Positions 22,949 through 32,342 of a stretch of DNA of 64,000 nt are shown piece after piece; position 1 is the stretch's first letter; every line of letters begins with the position of its first letter. A model generated the notes under the pieces. That model worked only from the letters and a program-made list of their open reading frames with translations, was not told where the DNA came from and made no database searches. Origin of the DNA: Pseudomonas aestuarii. Its GTDB lineage: Bacteria > Pseudomonadota > Gammaproteobacteria > Pseudomonadales > Pseudomonadaceae. The stretch is taken from the NCBI RefSeq assembly GCF_027988105.1, contig NZ_JAQJZJ010000001.1:186001-250000 (forward strand), written 5' to 3'. The translations under genes were made by a program, and so were the position numbers.

Positions 22949-24766
22949 CTACAGCGACTTCCATAGTGAGTCAAAGTCTTCCTCCCCCCCTGCGCCGTGG
23001 CTGCCATGGGCTGTGACGGGCTTCCCGGTCTCGCTGGGGTTCTCTTCGACACTGCGGTATTCGAACTGATTGAAACTGCCGGTGCTGGTTTTTCGCTGGC
23101 TGAGCACGGCGCGACGTTCGGTGCCATTGAGGTTGATCATCACCTTGTTGCCTTCCTGGAAGGGCAGGCGTGGGGTGATCAGGGTCGCCGGTCGGGAGAT
23201 CGCGCTGATTGCCGGCAGTAGCAGCGTGCGCAGGTAAAGGCTGTTGTGTTCGGCCTTGCGCAGTAACTGCAAACCGCAAGGTTGTGCATGCGGGGCGATC
23301 AGTTCGATGCCCATCTGCGTGCCGCCACCGCGTACCTGGCGGATCCAGCGCACCACCGCGATACTCCAACCCTGCTCTGGCGAATCCTGCACGCCGAGCA
23401 GTTCACCGGCTTGCAGTTGGCTCGGCACCTCTTTGGGCCAGGACAGGCAGTAGCCGCCCGGGCTGTGGTTGACGATCGGCAGGGCGAAGGTCGGGTAGCT
23501 CTCTACCTCGGCGGACTCTGCGTGCGCCTCTTGATGAGTGGGTTTGCCGTACTCGATTTCCTCCATGGGCAATCGAGTGTCCCAGTTGCCGTTCTTCTCG
23601 GTGTCAAAGGCTGTCCCCCAGACATCTGGAGCGCCAGCCGTTGCACCACTGGCAGGGTTGAATAGCGCTGTTTTGGTTGCGCTCGGCTGTTGCAGGATCT
23701 CGTTGAAGGGGCGCTCATTCGCCAGGAAAAAATGCAGTGCGCTCATGCCAATGCACAGGGTCAAGGTGCCCTGGCCATGGGTGCGATTGAAGGTCCGCTC
23801 GGAGATGTCGCCCCAGGCGGCGCTCAGGTGTTGCAGCATATCCAGGCTGAACCCTTCGGGTACCAGCAGGCGCGACTGGCCAGCGTTTTCAGCAGGCAGC
23901 AGCAGGTACTCCTCGATCGCATCGACCAGTGGATGTGGGTCGATACCGAGCGCGCTATGCAGTTCTTTATCCTGAAACAGCGAGGTATAGCGCGGCGGGC
24001 CATCCACTTGCGGGGCCACCGCAAACAGGCTCGAGGGCGCATCGCCGGCTTGCAGGCTGACCAGCGCGCTCCAGGGCTCGAGTACTTCGGCGAGGCGTGC
24101 AATGCCGTTCTGGCGCATCTGGTTACAGCGGGCGCAGCCGAGCAGCAAGGCGACCACATAGCTCTGCTCGGTGCTCAAGCCTTGAGTGTGGCGGGCCAGT
24201 GGATCGCGGATCGCGAGTTTGTGCAGGCGCCGCTCACGGGCGATCTGGTAGATCTGGTGCAACTCCAGCCAGAGCCCTTCAGGCACGGGGCAATACAATT
24301 GGCTGGCGCGAATCAAGGGGCCGCAGAGGCTGTGGGTGGCACGCTGCAGGGCGATGCTCAGCAGTTGGTTGCGTTCGTTGGCGTTTTGCGAAGCCAGGCT
24401 CGCGATGATCAGTTTGTAACCGACGGCCAGGTGGTTTTGCAGGGCCTGGCAGAGGTTGGCGACTTTGCGTGGGCGTTCATCGAGGACAATCGCCTGGTTG
24501 AGGAAATGCCGCTCCAGGTGTTTGCAGACGAAGTAAACCTCCGGGCGCAGCAGCTCCAGGAGTTGCAAGCGATTATCCGAGGCGGTGCGCAACTGGTTGA
24601 GCTCGACCAGGGCCTGGTATAGCTGACGCGCGGTTTCGCCGATATTGGCTTTCGGCAGGTTGGCAATCCAGCGCTTGAGGTCGCGCGGGCTGGCATCGCA
24701 GAAAGACAGGCTTGGCTTTTGCGGTATGGGGACGCGGAGCAGTAGGTGGGAAGTCTGTTTATCCAT
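22949..24766 (-). CDS. PilZ-like protein linked to fimX (no RxxxR motif seen)
   Basis: A 605-residue soluble protein, orthologous by position to the gene between fimX and psd in P. aeruginosa (PA4958, from memory). The first ~380 residues are mostly helical and match nothing I can name. The C-terminal part (about 430-560) resembles a PilZ barrel: NHSPGG fits the N/DxSxxG half of the c-di-GMP site, and VRWIRQVRGGGTQMGIEL fits the end of the domain. The arginine pair RxxxR that normally precedes it is missing. A glycine-rich tail ends GEEDFDSLW. The gene is 63 bp upstream of fimX on the same strand, so they are probably cotranscribed. Confidence 0.72.
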   Translation of the reverse strand: MDKQTSHLLLRVPIPQKPSLSFCDASPRDLKRWIANLPKANIGETARQLYQALVELNQLRTASDNRLQLLELLRPEVYFVCKHLERHFLNQAIVLDERPRKVANLCQALQNHLAVGYKLIIASLASQNANERNQLLSIALQRATHSLCGPLIRASQLYCPVPEGLWLELHQIYQIARERRLHKLAIRDPLARHTQGLSTEQSYVVALLLGCARCNQMRQNGIARLAEVLEPWSALVSLQAGDAPSSLFAVAPQVDGPPRYTSLFQDKELHSALGIDPHPLVDAIEEYLLLPAENAGQSRLLVPEGFSLDMLQHLSAAWGDISERTFNRTHGQGTLTLCIGMSALHFFLANERPFNEILQQPSATKTALFNPASGATAGAPDVWGTAFDTEKNGNWDTRLPMEEIEYGKPTHQEAHAESAEVESYPTFALPIVNHSPGGYCLSWPKEVPSQLQAGELLGVQDSPEQGWSIAVVRWIRQVRGGGTQMGIELIAPHAQPCGLQLLRKAEHNSLYLRTLLLPAISAISRPATLITPRLPFQEGNKVMINLNGTERRAVLSQRKTSTGSFNQFEYRSVEENPSETGKPVTAHGSHGAGGEEDFDSLWKSL

Positions 24767-24927
24767 CTAGCTTGGATACTCCAACGCCCTGAGCTCAGGC
24801 GAGTCATTCTCTTGATGATCAATGTTGCGAACATTAGCAGTATCTGGCGGTGACCGCAGCCTTGCAAACCCAGGGTTGCTGGAGTGGCATGCCGCTGCCC
24901 GCCCGGTCGGCGGCACAACCGACAGCG

Positions 24928-24949
24928 CCTTGCCCGCGACCGGGCAAGG
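24928..24949 (-). terminator. hairpin downstream of psd
   Basis: Perfect 9-bp stem (CCTTGCCCG and its complement) with a 4-nt loop, 6 nt beyond the psd stop. No T tract follows on the minus strand, so termination strength is uncertain. Confidence 0.5.
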
Positions 24950-24955
24950 TACGGA

Positions 24956-25819
24956 TCAGCCGGCCTGGCTATTGCCGATGCGTTGGCCCATCTGCACGCT
25001 GCTGTTGGCGCCCAGCGCTTCTGCCCAGCGCACCTGGTCGGGGCCGAACAAGACGACAGCCGTCGAGCCCAGCTTGAAGCGACCCAGTTCCGCACCCTTG
25101 TCCAGGACAATAGGCGCGCGCGCCGCTTCGTCATAGCGGACGGTTTTCAGGTGGCGCTTGGGTGGCGTGACCAAGCCGGCCCAGACGGTTTCGATCGAGG
25201 CGACTATCATCGCGCCGACCAGTACCACGGCCATGGGCCCGCGCTCGGTGTCGAACAGGCAGACGACCCGCTCGTTGCGGGCGAACAGCTCTGGAACATT
25301 TTCCGCGGTGTTCTGGTTGACCGAGAACAGGCGGCCGGGCACGTAGACCATTTCCCGCAGGGTGCCGGCCAGCGGCATGTGCACACGGTGGTAGTCCTTG
25401 GGGGACAGGTAAATGGTCGCGAATTCTCCGCCCATGAACGGGCTGGCGAGTTCGCTGTCGCCACCAAGCAATTCGAGCACGCTGAAGCTGTGGCCCTTGG
25501 CCTGGAATATCCGGCCGTGCTCGATCTTGCCCAGTTGGCTGACGGCGCCGTCGGCCGGGCAGAGGATCGCGCCAGGGGTGGCGTCGAGTGGACGCGCGCC
25601 TTCTTTCAGGGCACGGGTGAAGAACGCGTTGAAGTGTTCGAAGGCGGTTGCGTCTTCGACCTGGGCCTCGCTCATGTCGACCTGGTAGCGCTTGACGAAC
25701 CAGGTGATCAGGCGGTTCTTGAACCAGCCCGTGCGGCATTCGGCAGCGCAGCCGATCAGGCGCGACAGCAGGTGGTGCGGCAGCAGGTACTGGCTGAGGA
25801 TGAACAGGCGATCTTTCAT
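24956..25819 (-). CDS. psd: phosphatidylserine decarboxylase
   Basis: Psd converts phosphatidylserine to phosphatidylethanolamine at the inner membrane. The 287-residue proenzyme ends with the self-cleavage motif LGST (Gly251-Ser252), which yields the pyruvoyl group, and has the conserved FMGGEFATIYLSPKDYHRVHMP region with the Asp-His pair. The start at 25819 (MKDRLFILSQYLLPHH) is preceded by AAGGAAC and fits the family; longer in-frame starts exist. It lies 50 bp from the downstream-facing rhodanese gene on the same strand, an arrangement kept in P. aeruginosa. Confidence 0.96.
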   Translation of the reverse strand: MKDRLFILSQYLLPHHLLSRLIGCAAECRTGWFKNRLITWFVKRYQVDMSEAQVEDATAFEHFNAFFTRALKEGARPLDATPGAILCPADGAVSQLGKIEHGRIFQAKGHSFSVLELLGGDSELASPFMGGEFATIYLSPKDYHRVHMPLAGTLREMVYVPGRLFSVNQNTAENVPELFARNERVVCLFDTERGPMAVVLVGAMIVASIETVWAGLVTPPKRHLKTVRYDEAARAPIVLDKGAELGRFKLGSTAVVLFGPDQVRWAEALGANSSVQMGQRIGNSQAG

Positions 25820-25869
25820 GGGTGTTCCTTGAGGATTCGACGGCATGCGGATGGCAGCGACTCGCTGGC

Positions 25870-26685
25870 TCAGCGTTCGACTGGGGTGTCAGGATGGTTG
25901 CCCCACTCGCCCCAGGAGCCGGCGTAGGCCTTGACCCGCGGATAGCCGAGCGCCTTGGCCACCAGGTAGGTGAAGCCGGAGCGGTGGTGGGTCTGGCAGT
26001 GGGTGATGATTTCCTTGTCCGGGCTGATGCCGAGGCTGGCGAGTAGCGCGGGCATGTCCTGGCGGATGCGCAAGGCGCGGGCGGGATCCATGCCGGCCGT
26101 CCACTCGAAGTTGACTGCGCCAGGGATGTGCCCGGCCTTGGCGGCAAAGGCTTTTTCGCCGCGATACTCGGCGGGCGAGCGGGCATCCCAGATCGCCAGG
26201 TCGGCGGCGCCGAGGCGGCTTTGCAGGTATTCGCGGCTGGCGGTCGGACGGTCATCGAGCGTTAGCTTGAGCGTGCCGGTGCACGCGGCGGGTTGCTCGC
26301 TGCTCAGCGGGCGATCCTCGGCCAGCCAGGCCTGCAGGCCGCCGTCGAGGTAGTGGTAGTGGCTGTGGCCGATCACATCCAGCAACCAGATGAAGCGCCC
26401 GGCCCAGCCACCGCCTTCATCGTCATAGACCACATAGACGGCGCCCGGATGATGGCCCAGTTCGGCGAAGAGCTGTTCGAGTTGCGCGAGTTCTGGAAGC
26501 AGGCCGGGAGCCGGAGGCTGGCCCAGCTGGGTGCGTTTGGGATCGACGAAGCGCGCGCCGGGGATATGGCCGGCGGCATAGCGCGCCGCGCTGGTCAGGT
26601 CGACCAGAATCAGGTCGGGCGCATCCAGGCGTTCGGCCAGTTCGGCCGGTTCGATAACCAATGGCATCGCAGCGAAGGCAGTCAT
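25870..26685 (-). CDS. rhdA: thiosulfate:cyanide sulfurtransferase (rhodanese, RhdA type)
   Basis: Rhodanese transfers sulfane sulfur from thiosulfate to cyanide or other acceptors. The 271-residue protein is a tandem rhodanese: an inactive N-terminal domain and a C-terminal domain with catalytic Cys230 in CQTHHRSG, the signature loop of Azotobacter RhdA. The start at 26685 follows AAGAGG and gives MTAFAAMPLVIEP, aligning with the known N-terminus; an ATG five codons upstream is less well placed. Cyanide detoxification or supply of persulfide sulfur are the usual proposals. Confidence 0.93.
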   Translation of the reverse strand: MTAFAAMPLVIEPAELAERLDAPDLILVDLTSAARYAAGHIPGARFVDPKRTQLGQPPAPGLLPELAQLEQLFAELGHHPGAVYVVYDDEGGGWAGRFIWLLDVIGHSHYHYLDGGLQAWLAEDRPLSSEQPAACTGTLKLTLDDRPTASREYLQSRLGAADLAIWDARSPAEYRGEKAFAAKAGHIPGAVNFEWTAGMDPARALRIRQDMPALLASLGISPDKEIITHCQTHHRSGFTYLVAKALGYPRVKAYAGSWGEWGNHPDTPVER

Positions 26686-26733
26686 GCGGGGCCTCTTCAT
26701 TCATGGGGAAAGGGGCGGATTGTAACGGAAAGC

Positions 26734-28257
26734 TTAACGCTCACGTTTGGCAAAACTGTCCAGGGCTCGTTGAATACATTGCGCGGTTTTACCGAAGGCT
26801 TGCACGCTGGTATCGCTGAGCGCGGCGCCGGCCTGGTCGGCGACGATGACCATCACCACGCGATCGTTACTGGCCAGCGAGCGGATCAGCAGGTGCTCGC
26901 TGGGGAATAGCGCCTTCAGCGAGCCTGGCAGCAGGGCCGAAAACTGCGCGATATTGGCCGGCGTCAGGCGCAGCTGTGCCGGAGCCTTGAGCAGGCGCCG
27001 CAGCACCTGGCTCTGCTGTGGGTCGATGGTGAGGGTGCTGGCCGACTTGTCCAGGCCGCTCTGTTGCTGCGCTCGCAGGCGGCCGTTGCTAGGGTCGGGC
27101 AGAAGCAGTAGTACCCGCGACATGCCGCAGGCCTGCAGGGCTTGAGTGGCGCCGGTGGTGAGTTGGTCGAGGTTTTGGAATGCACTCGGCTGGACAAGCA
27201 ATTGTGCGCAGTGTTGGCGCCATCCATTGTCTGCAGGCTTCGGCATCGCCACTGGGGCGCGGGTGTTGCCATGCAAGCGCCGCGCATCCCAGGGCCAGAG
27301 CAGGGCTTGGGCGGGGTGCCAGAGTTCTGCCGTGGTCTGCTGGCGCGCACTCTGCGCCGCGTACTGGTGGATGTGTTGCTGCACATCGCTCAGCGGCAGC
27401 TGCAGGTAGAGCCCGCTGAGGAGCTGCCAGCGCAGGCTGTGTGGGCTGTTCCACGCCTGGTGGGCGGACAGCGCCAGGCCGTTGGCCAGCAGGATGCTGT
27501 TGGCTGGCTGGGTCAGCCAGCGCCGCAGAGGGGTATCGGCATCGAGCATGTGCTGTTGGTGCAGAGGGTGCTGATTGTCGCGCGCGATGTGCAGGGCCTT
27601 GACCAGTTGGCGGCGATCTTCCACCAGCAGGCGGTAGCCTTGGATCACCCAGTCGGGCAGGCGCCAGCGCTCGGCCAATGCCTGGCACAGGGCGAGCAGG
27701 GGCACGCCGAGAAGATCCTGTTCGACCTTGGTCGCCGGCTCGGCGTGGGCCAGTACGCGTTGTTCCCATTGCTCGAACAGCTCGGGATAGGCCGCCAATA
27801 GCGACCAGATCGGCGCGAGAAACAATAGGCTGCCCCAGTGGATTTCCTGCCAGAGGCGCGCCAGGCGTGCGCTGAACAAACCACTGGCCTGCTGCGCCGC
27901 GTGCTGGCTGATCAGCTGGATCTGCCGCAGCGCCAGGGGGATTTCGGCGAGAGGGCGAGCGGGTTGGCGTTTCACCAGCTCAAGGGCGCGCTGCAGTCCG
28001 AGTCGACTGAGAGCGCTTTCCAGGCTTTCGGCGGGGGCGCTGAAGCTACCGCCTTGTCGATTGGCCTCGCGTAGAACGCATAATGCCAAAGCTGGGCTGG
28101 CCTGCATTAATTCTGCTATGTCACGCAGCGAGCGACGGCTGTCGGACAGGGCGCGACAGGCATTCAGGTGGTGGTCGGCAGGCACCGGCAACAATTGCTT
28201 GTCCAGCCGATCGAGCCAGTCTTCGAGGGTGCGCGGTAGGGGTTTCGAGGTGGGCAT
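26734..28257 (-). CDS. HDOD domain-containing protein
   Basis: A 507-residue soluble protein. The N-terminal half (about 20-220) has HDOD features: LRDIAELMQASPALALCVLREANRQ, ALSRLGLQRALELV and WGSLLFLAPIWSLL. HDOD proteins resemble HD phosphohydrolases without the catalytic residues and act in signalling. The last ~170 residues (VLLLLPDPSNGRLRAQQQSG..., VMVIVADQAG) look like a GAF-type domain, which I call with low confidence. It is transcribed divergently from motA, hinting at a motility link that is not proven. Confidence 0.82.
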   Translation of the reverse strand: MPTSKPLPRTLEDWLDRLDKQLLPVPADHHLNACRALSDSRRSLRDIAELMQASPALALCVLREANRQGGSFSAPAESLESALSRLGLQRALELVKRQPARPLAEIPLALRQIQLISQHAAQQASGLFSARLARLWQEIHWGSLLFLAPIWSLLAAYPELFEQWEQRVLAHAEPATKVEQDLLGVPLLALCQALAERWRLPDWVIQGYRLLVEDRRQLVKALHIARDNQHPLHQQHMLDADTPLRRWLTQPANSILLANGLALSAHQAWNSPHSLRWQLLSGLYLQLPLSDVQQHIHQYAAQSARQQTTAELWHPAQALLWPWDARRLHGNTRAPVAMPKPADNGWRQHCAQLLVQPSAFQNLDQLTTGATQALQACGMSRVLLLLPDPSNGRLRAQQQSGLDKSASTLTIDPQQSQVLRRLLKAPAQLRLTPANIAQFSALLPGSLKALFPSEHLLIRSLASNDRVVMVIVADQAGAALSDTSVQAFGKTAQCIQRALDSFAKRER

Positions 28258-28376
28258 CTGTGCTTAGCCATGCTGGCTTTTAGACTTGACTGGCTATAGT
28301 CTCGCGCATTAGTTCCGATAAATAGAAGGGTTGTTTTGCATAACCCTCACTACAGGCTCGCGCAAGTTTCCTCTTT

Positions 28377-29228
28377 ATGGCAAAAATCATTGGCATCATC
28401 GTTGTAATTGCTAGCGTGCTCGGCGGCTTTATTCTGTCCGGCGGCCAGTTCATGGCGCTGGTGCATCCATTTGAAGTCTTGATCATTGGCGGCGCCGCGC
28501 TGGGGGCTTTTCTGCAGGCCAATCCGGGCAGCATGTTCATGCGCGTGTTCAAGAAGTCCTTGAGTATGTTCAGCTCGCGTTTCAGTCACGCCTACTACCT
28601 GGAAGTGCTGAAACTGATATACGAAATCCTCAACAAGAGCCGCCGCGAGGGCATGATGGCGATCGAGGCCGACATCGAGGAGCCTTCGGCCAGTCCGATT
28701 TTCAGCAAGTATCCGGGCATCCTCAAAGACGAGCGGATGACGGCCTATATCTGCGATTACCTGCGCATCATGTCCTCCGGCAATATGGCGCCGCATGAGC
28801 TGGAAGGCTTGTTCGATATGGAAATCGCCAGCCTCAAGGAAGAGCTCGAGCATCCCGCGCATGCCGTGGCCAAGGTCGCCGACGCCATGCCGGCCATGGG
28901 TATCGTGGCGGCTGTGCTGGGGATCGTGATCACCATGTCGGTACTCGCCGAGGCCGACAACGCGGCCATCGGTGAGAAGGTCGGCACTGCGCTGGTCGGT
29001 ACCTTCCTGGGTATTCTCGCGTCCTATGGCTTCTTCGGGCCGTTGTCCGGGGCGCTGGAGCATGACGCCAAGGAAGAGATCAATGTATTCGAGGCGATCA
29101 AGGCCGGTCTGGTCGCTTCGGCCTCCGGCATGCCACCCTCGCTGGCCGTCGAATTCGCGCGCAAGGTGCTCTACCCGGCCCATCGCCCGAGTTTTGCCGA
29201 GCTCGAGCAGGCGATGCGCGGAAACTAA
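28377..29228 (+). CDS. motA: flagellar motor stator protein MotA
   Basis: MotA forms the five-subunit ring of the proton-driven flagellar stator. The 283-residue protein has four transmembrane helices, the first MAKIIGIIVVIASVLGGFILSGG, and the conserved central helices PAMGIVAAVLGIVITM and KVGTALVGTFLGILASYGF. The cytoplasmic loop between helices 2 and 3 carries the charged residues for rotor contact. It is followed 6 nt later by motB. The neighbourhood (rsgA, orn) matches the MotAB rather than the MotCD locus of pseudomonads. Confidence 0.96.
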   Translation: MAKIIGIIVVIASVLGGFILSGGQFMALVHPFEVLIIGGAALGAFLQANPGSMFMRVFKKSLSMFSSRFSHAYYLEVLKLIYEILNKSRREGMMAIEADIEEPSASPIFSKYPGILKDERMTAYICDYLRIMSSGNMAPHELEGLFDMEIASLKEELEHPAHAVAKVADAMPAMGIVAAVLGIVITMSVLAEADNAAIGEKVGTALVGTFLGILASYGFFGPLSGALEHDAKEEINVFEAIKAGLVASASGMPPSLAVEFARKVLYPAHRPSFAELEQAMRGN

Positions 29229-29234
29229 CGGAAA

Positions 29235-30257
29235 ATGGACAACAATCAGCCGATCATCGTCAAGCGGGTCAAGAAGACCGCTGCTGGCCACCATGGCGGG
29301 GCCTGGAAAATCGCCTTTGCCGACTTCGCCACGGCGATGATGGCGTTCTTTCTGGTGATGTGGCTGATGTCCGTGGCTACCCCCGAGCAAAAGAAGCTGA
29401 TTTCCGGTTATTTCAAGGATCCGATCGGCTTTTCCGAAAGCGCCAGTCCCTTCGTCATCGACCTCGGCGGCTCGCCGACGCCGGCACCGGACCGCACCCT
29501 CAACCAGCCGATCGATGACCAGACCGAAGGCGAACAGCGCGAGATCGAACCGGCCCAGCCAGCCCCTGCCCCTGATGAGGCCGACGCCAAGGCCGAGGAG
29601 CTGGAGCAAGAGCGACTCGAGTTGCTGCTGCAGGAGTTGCAGAGCAAGGTCGAGGAAAATCCGCAGTTGCAGCGCTTCAAGGATCAGATCCTGTTCGAGA
29701 TCACCCAGGATGGCTTGCGCATCCAGATCATGGACGCCGAGAACCGGCCGATGTTCGATAGCGGCAGTGCGCGCCTGCAGCCACAATTCGAGGACATCCT
29801 GCTGGCCCTGGCTGACACCATCAAGGCGGTACCGAACAAAATCAGCATCAGTGGTCATACCGATGCCAAGCCGTTTGCCACTGATGGCGAGTTCGGCAAT
29901 TGGGAGCTCTCCGCGAATCGGGCCAATGCCGCTCGACGCGCCTTGATCGCCGGCGGTTATGACGAGGCGCAGGTGGCTCGGGTAGTGGGGTATGCGTCGT
30001 CGGCGTTGTACGATCGAGACGATCCATTGAATCCGGTCAACCGGCGTATCGATATCGTCGTGTTGACGAAAAAGGCCCAGCGCGAGATCGAAGGCGAGCA
30101 GGATGGCGCCGTCGAGGTCGCGCCTGAAGTGCCAGGCGGCGCGGCGGTACCTGATGTGCCGCCACTCATCCCGGATCCGGCTGGCCCGGATGAATTGCGT
30201 GAACGCTTGAATATTTTCGAAGACGGGGTGTTGCAGCTCGATCAGCCGAACGAATGA
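29235..30257 (+). CDS. motB: flagellar motor stator protein MotB
   Basis: MotB anchors the stator to peptidoglycan and carries the proton-accepting aspartate. The 340-residue protein has one N-terminal membrane helix with Asp30 in AFADFATAMMAFFLVMWLM, an acidic Pro-rich linker (about 80-120) and an OmpA-like peptidoglycan-binding domain (ISGHTDAKPF, ELSANRANAARRAL). A variable C-terminal tail of about 65 residues rich in Pro, Glu and Ala follows. A hairpin at 30276-30299 separates it from the converging rsgA. Confidence 0.96.
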   Translation: MDNNQPIIVKRVKKTAAGHHGGAWKIAFADFATAMMAFFLVMWLMSVATPEQKKLISGYFKDPIGFSESASPFVIDLGGSPTPAPDRTLNQPIDDQTEGEQREIEPAQPAPAPDEADAKAEELEQERLELLLQELQSKVEENPQLQRFKDQILFEITQDGLRIQIMDAENRPMFDSGSARLQPQFEDILLALADTIKAVPNKISISGHTDAKPFATDGEFGNWELSANRANAARRALIAGGYDEAQVARVVGYASSALYDRDDPLNPVNRRIDIVVLTKKAQREIEGEQDGAVEVAPEVPGGAAVPDVPPLIPDPAGPDELRERLNIFEDGVLQLDQPNE

Positions 30258-30275
30258 TTTGCTACTGGTACGCTT

Positions 30276-30299
30276 CAGGCCGCGAATGATCGCGGCCTG
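30276..30299. terminator. hairpin between converging motB and rsgA
   Basis: CAGGCCGCG (30276-30284) pairs perfectly with CGCGGCCTG (30291-30299) across a 6-nt loop. It fills the 48-bp gap between two converging genes and could serve both directions, although T runs are short. Confidence 0.6.
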
Positions 30300-30305
30300 G
30301 TCGTA

Positions 30306-31337
30306 TCAGTAATCGGCTTCGGGCAGGCTGGCCAGGATTTGCCGGTAGCTGGCCATCCGTTGCGGCTGGATGCGGCCGTCTTCCAGTGCCTTGAGCAGGG
30401 CGCAACCCGGTTCGCGGTCATGCTTGCAATCGCGGAAACGGCATTGCCCGATCAGCTCACCGAATTCGATAAAGCCGGCCTCGACGTCATCGCGGCTCAC
30501 GTGCACCAGGCCAAACTCACGAATCCCTGGGGAGTCGATCAACTCGCCGCCGCCTGGGAAGTGGAACAGGCGTGCCGTGGTGGTGGTGTGAGTACCTAGG
30601 CCGGAAAGCTCCGAAAGCGGACCTACGCGGGTGTCGACATCCGGTAGCAGGGTGTTGACCAGCGATGACTTGCCGACCCCCGACTGGCCGACGAAGACGC
30701 TGACGTTGCCATCGAGCTGTTGCTTGAGCTGCTCCATGCCATCGCCCTGATGCGCCGATACTTCCAGTAGCGGGTAACCCAGCTGGCGGTAAACGTCGAG
30801 CATGGCGTTTAGCGCGATGCCATTTTGCTCGTCGATCAGATCGGCCTTGTTCAGCAGCAGCAGCGGTCGGATGCCGGCGTGCTCGGCGGCCACCAGGTAG
30901 CGGTCGATCAGGTTGGCATGGGGTTCGGGCAGCGGGGCGAAGACGATCACGATCAGGTCAACGTTGGCCGCCACCGGTTTCAACTGGCCGCGGGTGTCCG
31001 GGCGGCAGAGTTCAGTGCTGCGTGGCAGCTGCGCAACAATGACCCCAATGCCCTGATTGCCGGCACGCCAGACCACGCGATCGCCGGTGACCATGGCTGG
31101 CAGGTTGGCGCGCAGGTGGCAGCGAAACACCTGGCCGGCCAGTTCGCCGTCTGTGGCTTCGACTTCGACCTGGACGCCAAAGTGGGCGATGACCAGGCCG
31201 AGCTGTTCCGGCCCGAGGTCGCCACCCTCCAGGATTTGCACGGCCTGCGACTCGCGCTTGGCCGCACGGGCGGCTCGCTCGCCCTGAATTTTGTCGATGC
31301 GCCAGCTTTGCCGGCGGTTGAGTTGGCGTTTGGCCAT
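30306..31337 (-). CDS. rsgA: ribosome small-subunit biogenesis GTPase RsgA
   Basis: RsgA (YjeQ) is a circularly permuted GTPase that checks late assembly of the 30S subunit. The 343-residue protein has an N-terminal basic OB-fold region, the permuted G motifs NKADL (G4) before [10 protein letters not shown] (G1), and a C-terminal zinc-binding region ([14 protein letters not shown]). The gene converges on motB and is divergent from the methyltransferase gene; in P. aeruginosa it sits next to orn. Confidence 0.97.
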   Translation of the reverse strand: MAKRQLNRRQSWRIDKIQGERAARAAKRESQAVQILEGGDLGPEQLGLVIAHFGVQVEVEATDGELAGQVFRCHLRANLPAMVTGDRVVWRAGNQGIGVIVAQLPRSTELCRPDTRGQLKPVAANVDLIVIVFAPLPEPHANLIDRYLVAAEHAGIRPLLLLNKADLIDEQNGIALNAMLDVYRQLGYPLLEVSAHQGDGMEQLKQQLDGNVSVFVGQSGVGKSSLVNTLLPDVDTRVGPLSELSGLGTHTTTTARLFHFPGGGELIDSPGIREFGLVHVSRDDVEAGFIEFGELIGQCRFRDCKHDREPGCALLKALEDGRIQPQRMASYRQILASLPEADY

Positions 31338-31455
31338 GAAGGTTCCGAGGTTGACTTGCGGTGAAATCCGCCAGCGAGTCTAGCACGTGGCACATGCAGA
31401 CTCGCGCTGCGGGTTAGACTGCGGTGCAGTGGCGATAGGCAGACAGAGGCGATAA

Positions 31456-32262
31456 ATGGTTGCGCGTGTACGGATGATGGGGCGAGTGGCCGGCCGCTAT
31501 CCGGCCCTGCTGGCGTTGTTGGCGCAGCTATGCGCGGCGCTGGTGGTGGGCGGGGTGATCGTTGTGGCGCAGCAGTACTCGAGCTGGCGCCCCAGCGGCC
31601 TGGCCGCCGGTTTGATCCTGGGGTTGTTGGCGGCGAGTGTTGGTCGCGGGTTCGGTTTGTCGTCTTGGTGGTGGTGGCTGAACTTGGCGTTCGTCCCGGC
31701 GTTGCTGCTGTTCAGCGGTGCGGCGCTGCCGTCCTGGGTGTTTCTTGCCGGCTTCCTGCTGCTATTGCTGTGCAACTGGAACAGCGTCGGTGAGCGGGTG
31801 CCGCTGTATCTGACCGGGGCGCGCAGTCGTCAGCAGCTGGCCGAGTTACTCGTCCGGCAAGCCGTCGATTTCCGTTTCGTCGATCTCGGCTGTGGCCCGG
31901 CAGGAGCCTTGCTTTGGCTGGCGCGGCGCTTTCCCCAGGCGCAGTTTGTCGGAGTGGAGACCGCGCCCTTGCCGTTTGCCATTGCCTGGCTGCGCGCATT
32001 GCCGCAGCACAACTGCCGGATTCGCTATGAGAATCTCTGGCGCACCGAGCTGGGGCAATTCGATGTGGTCTATTGCTTTCTCTCGCCCGCGCCGATGGCG
32101 GCGCTCTGGGCCAGGGCCGTGGCGCAAATGGCCGTCGGTGCCTGGCTGATCAGCAACAGCTTCGAGGTGCCCGGGGTGCCGGCCGATCAGCAAGTCGAAC
32201 TGCATGACTGGCGCGACTCGCGCCTGCTGTTATGGCAGATGCCGGGCGTTGGTCGGAGCTGA
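31456..32262 (+). CDS. membrane-anchored class I SAM-dependent methyltransferase-like protein
   Basis: A 268-residue protein with about four hydrophobic segments in the first 120 residues (for example [20 protein letters not shown] and [17 protein letters not shown]), then a Rossmann methyltransferase-like domain. Motif I is [20 protein letters not shown] and motif [27 protein letters not shown] fits motif IV. Substrate unknown; the anchor suggests a lipid, membrane protein or quinone-like target. It lies between rsgA and orn, 81 nt before the orn start. Confidence 0.75.
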   Translation: MVARVRMMGRVAGRYPALLALLAQLCAALVVGGVIVVAQQYSSWRPSGLAAGLILGLLAASVGRGFGLSSWWWWLNLAFVPALLLFSGAALPSWVFLAGFLLLLLCNWNSVGERVPLYLTGARSRQQLAELLVRQAVDFRFVDLGCGPAGALLWLARRFPQAQFVGVETAPLPFAIAWLRALPQHNCRIRYENLWRTELGQFDVVYCFLSPAPMAALWARAVAQMAVGAWLISNSFEVPGVPADQQVELHDWRDSRLLLWQMPGVGRS

Positions 32263-32342
32263 TTGGCCGTGGCCAGGGCAAGTCGCCAGGTTTGCATGCG
32301 GGTTTATTCGCTAAACTGCCGGTATCAGCCGAGGAGTACAGC

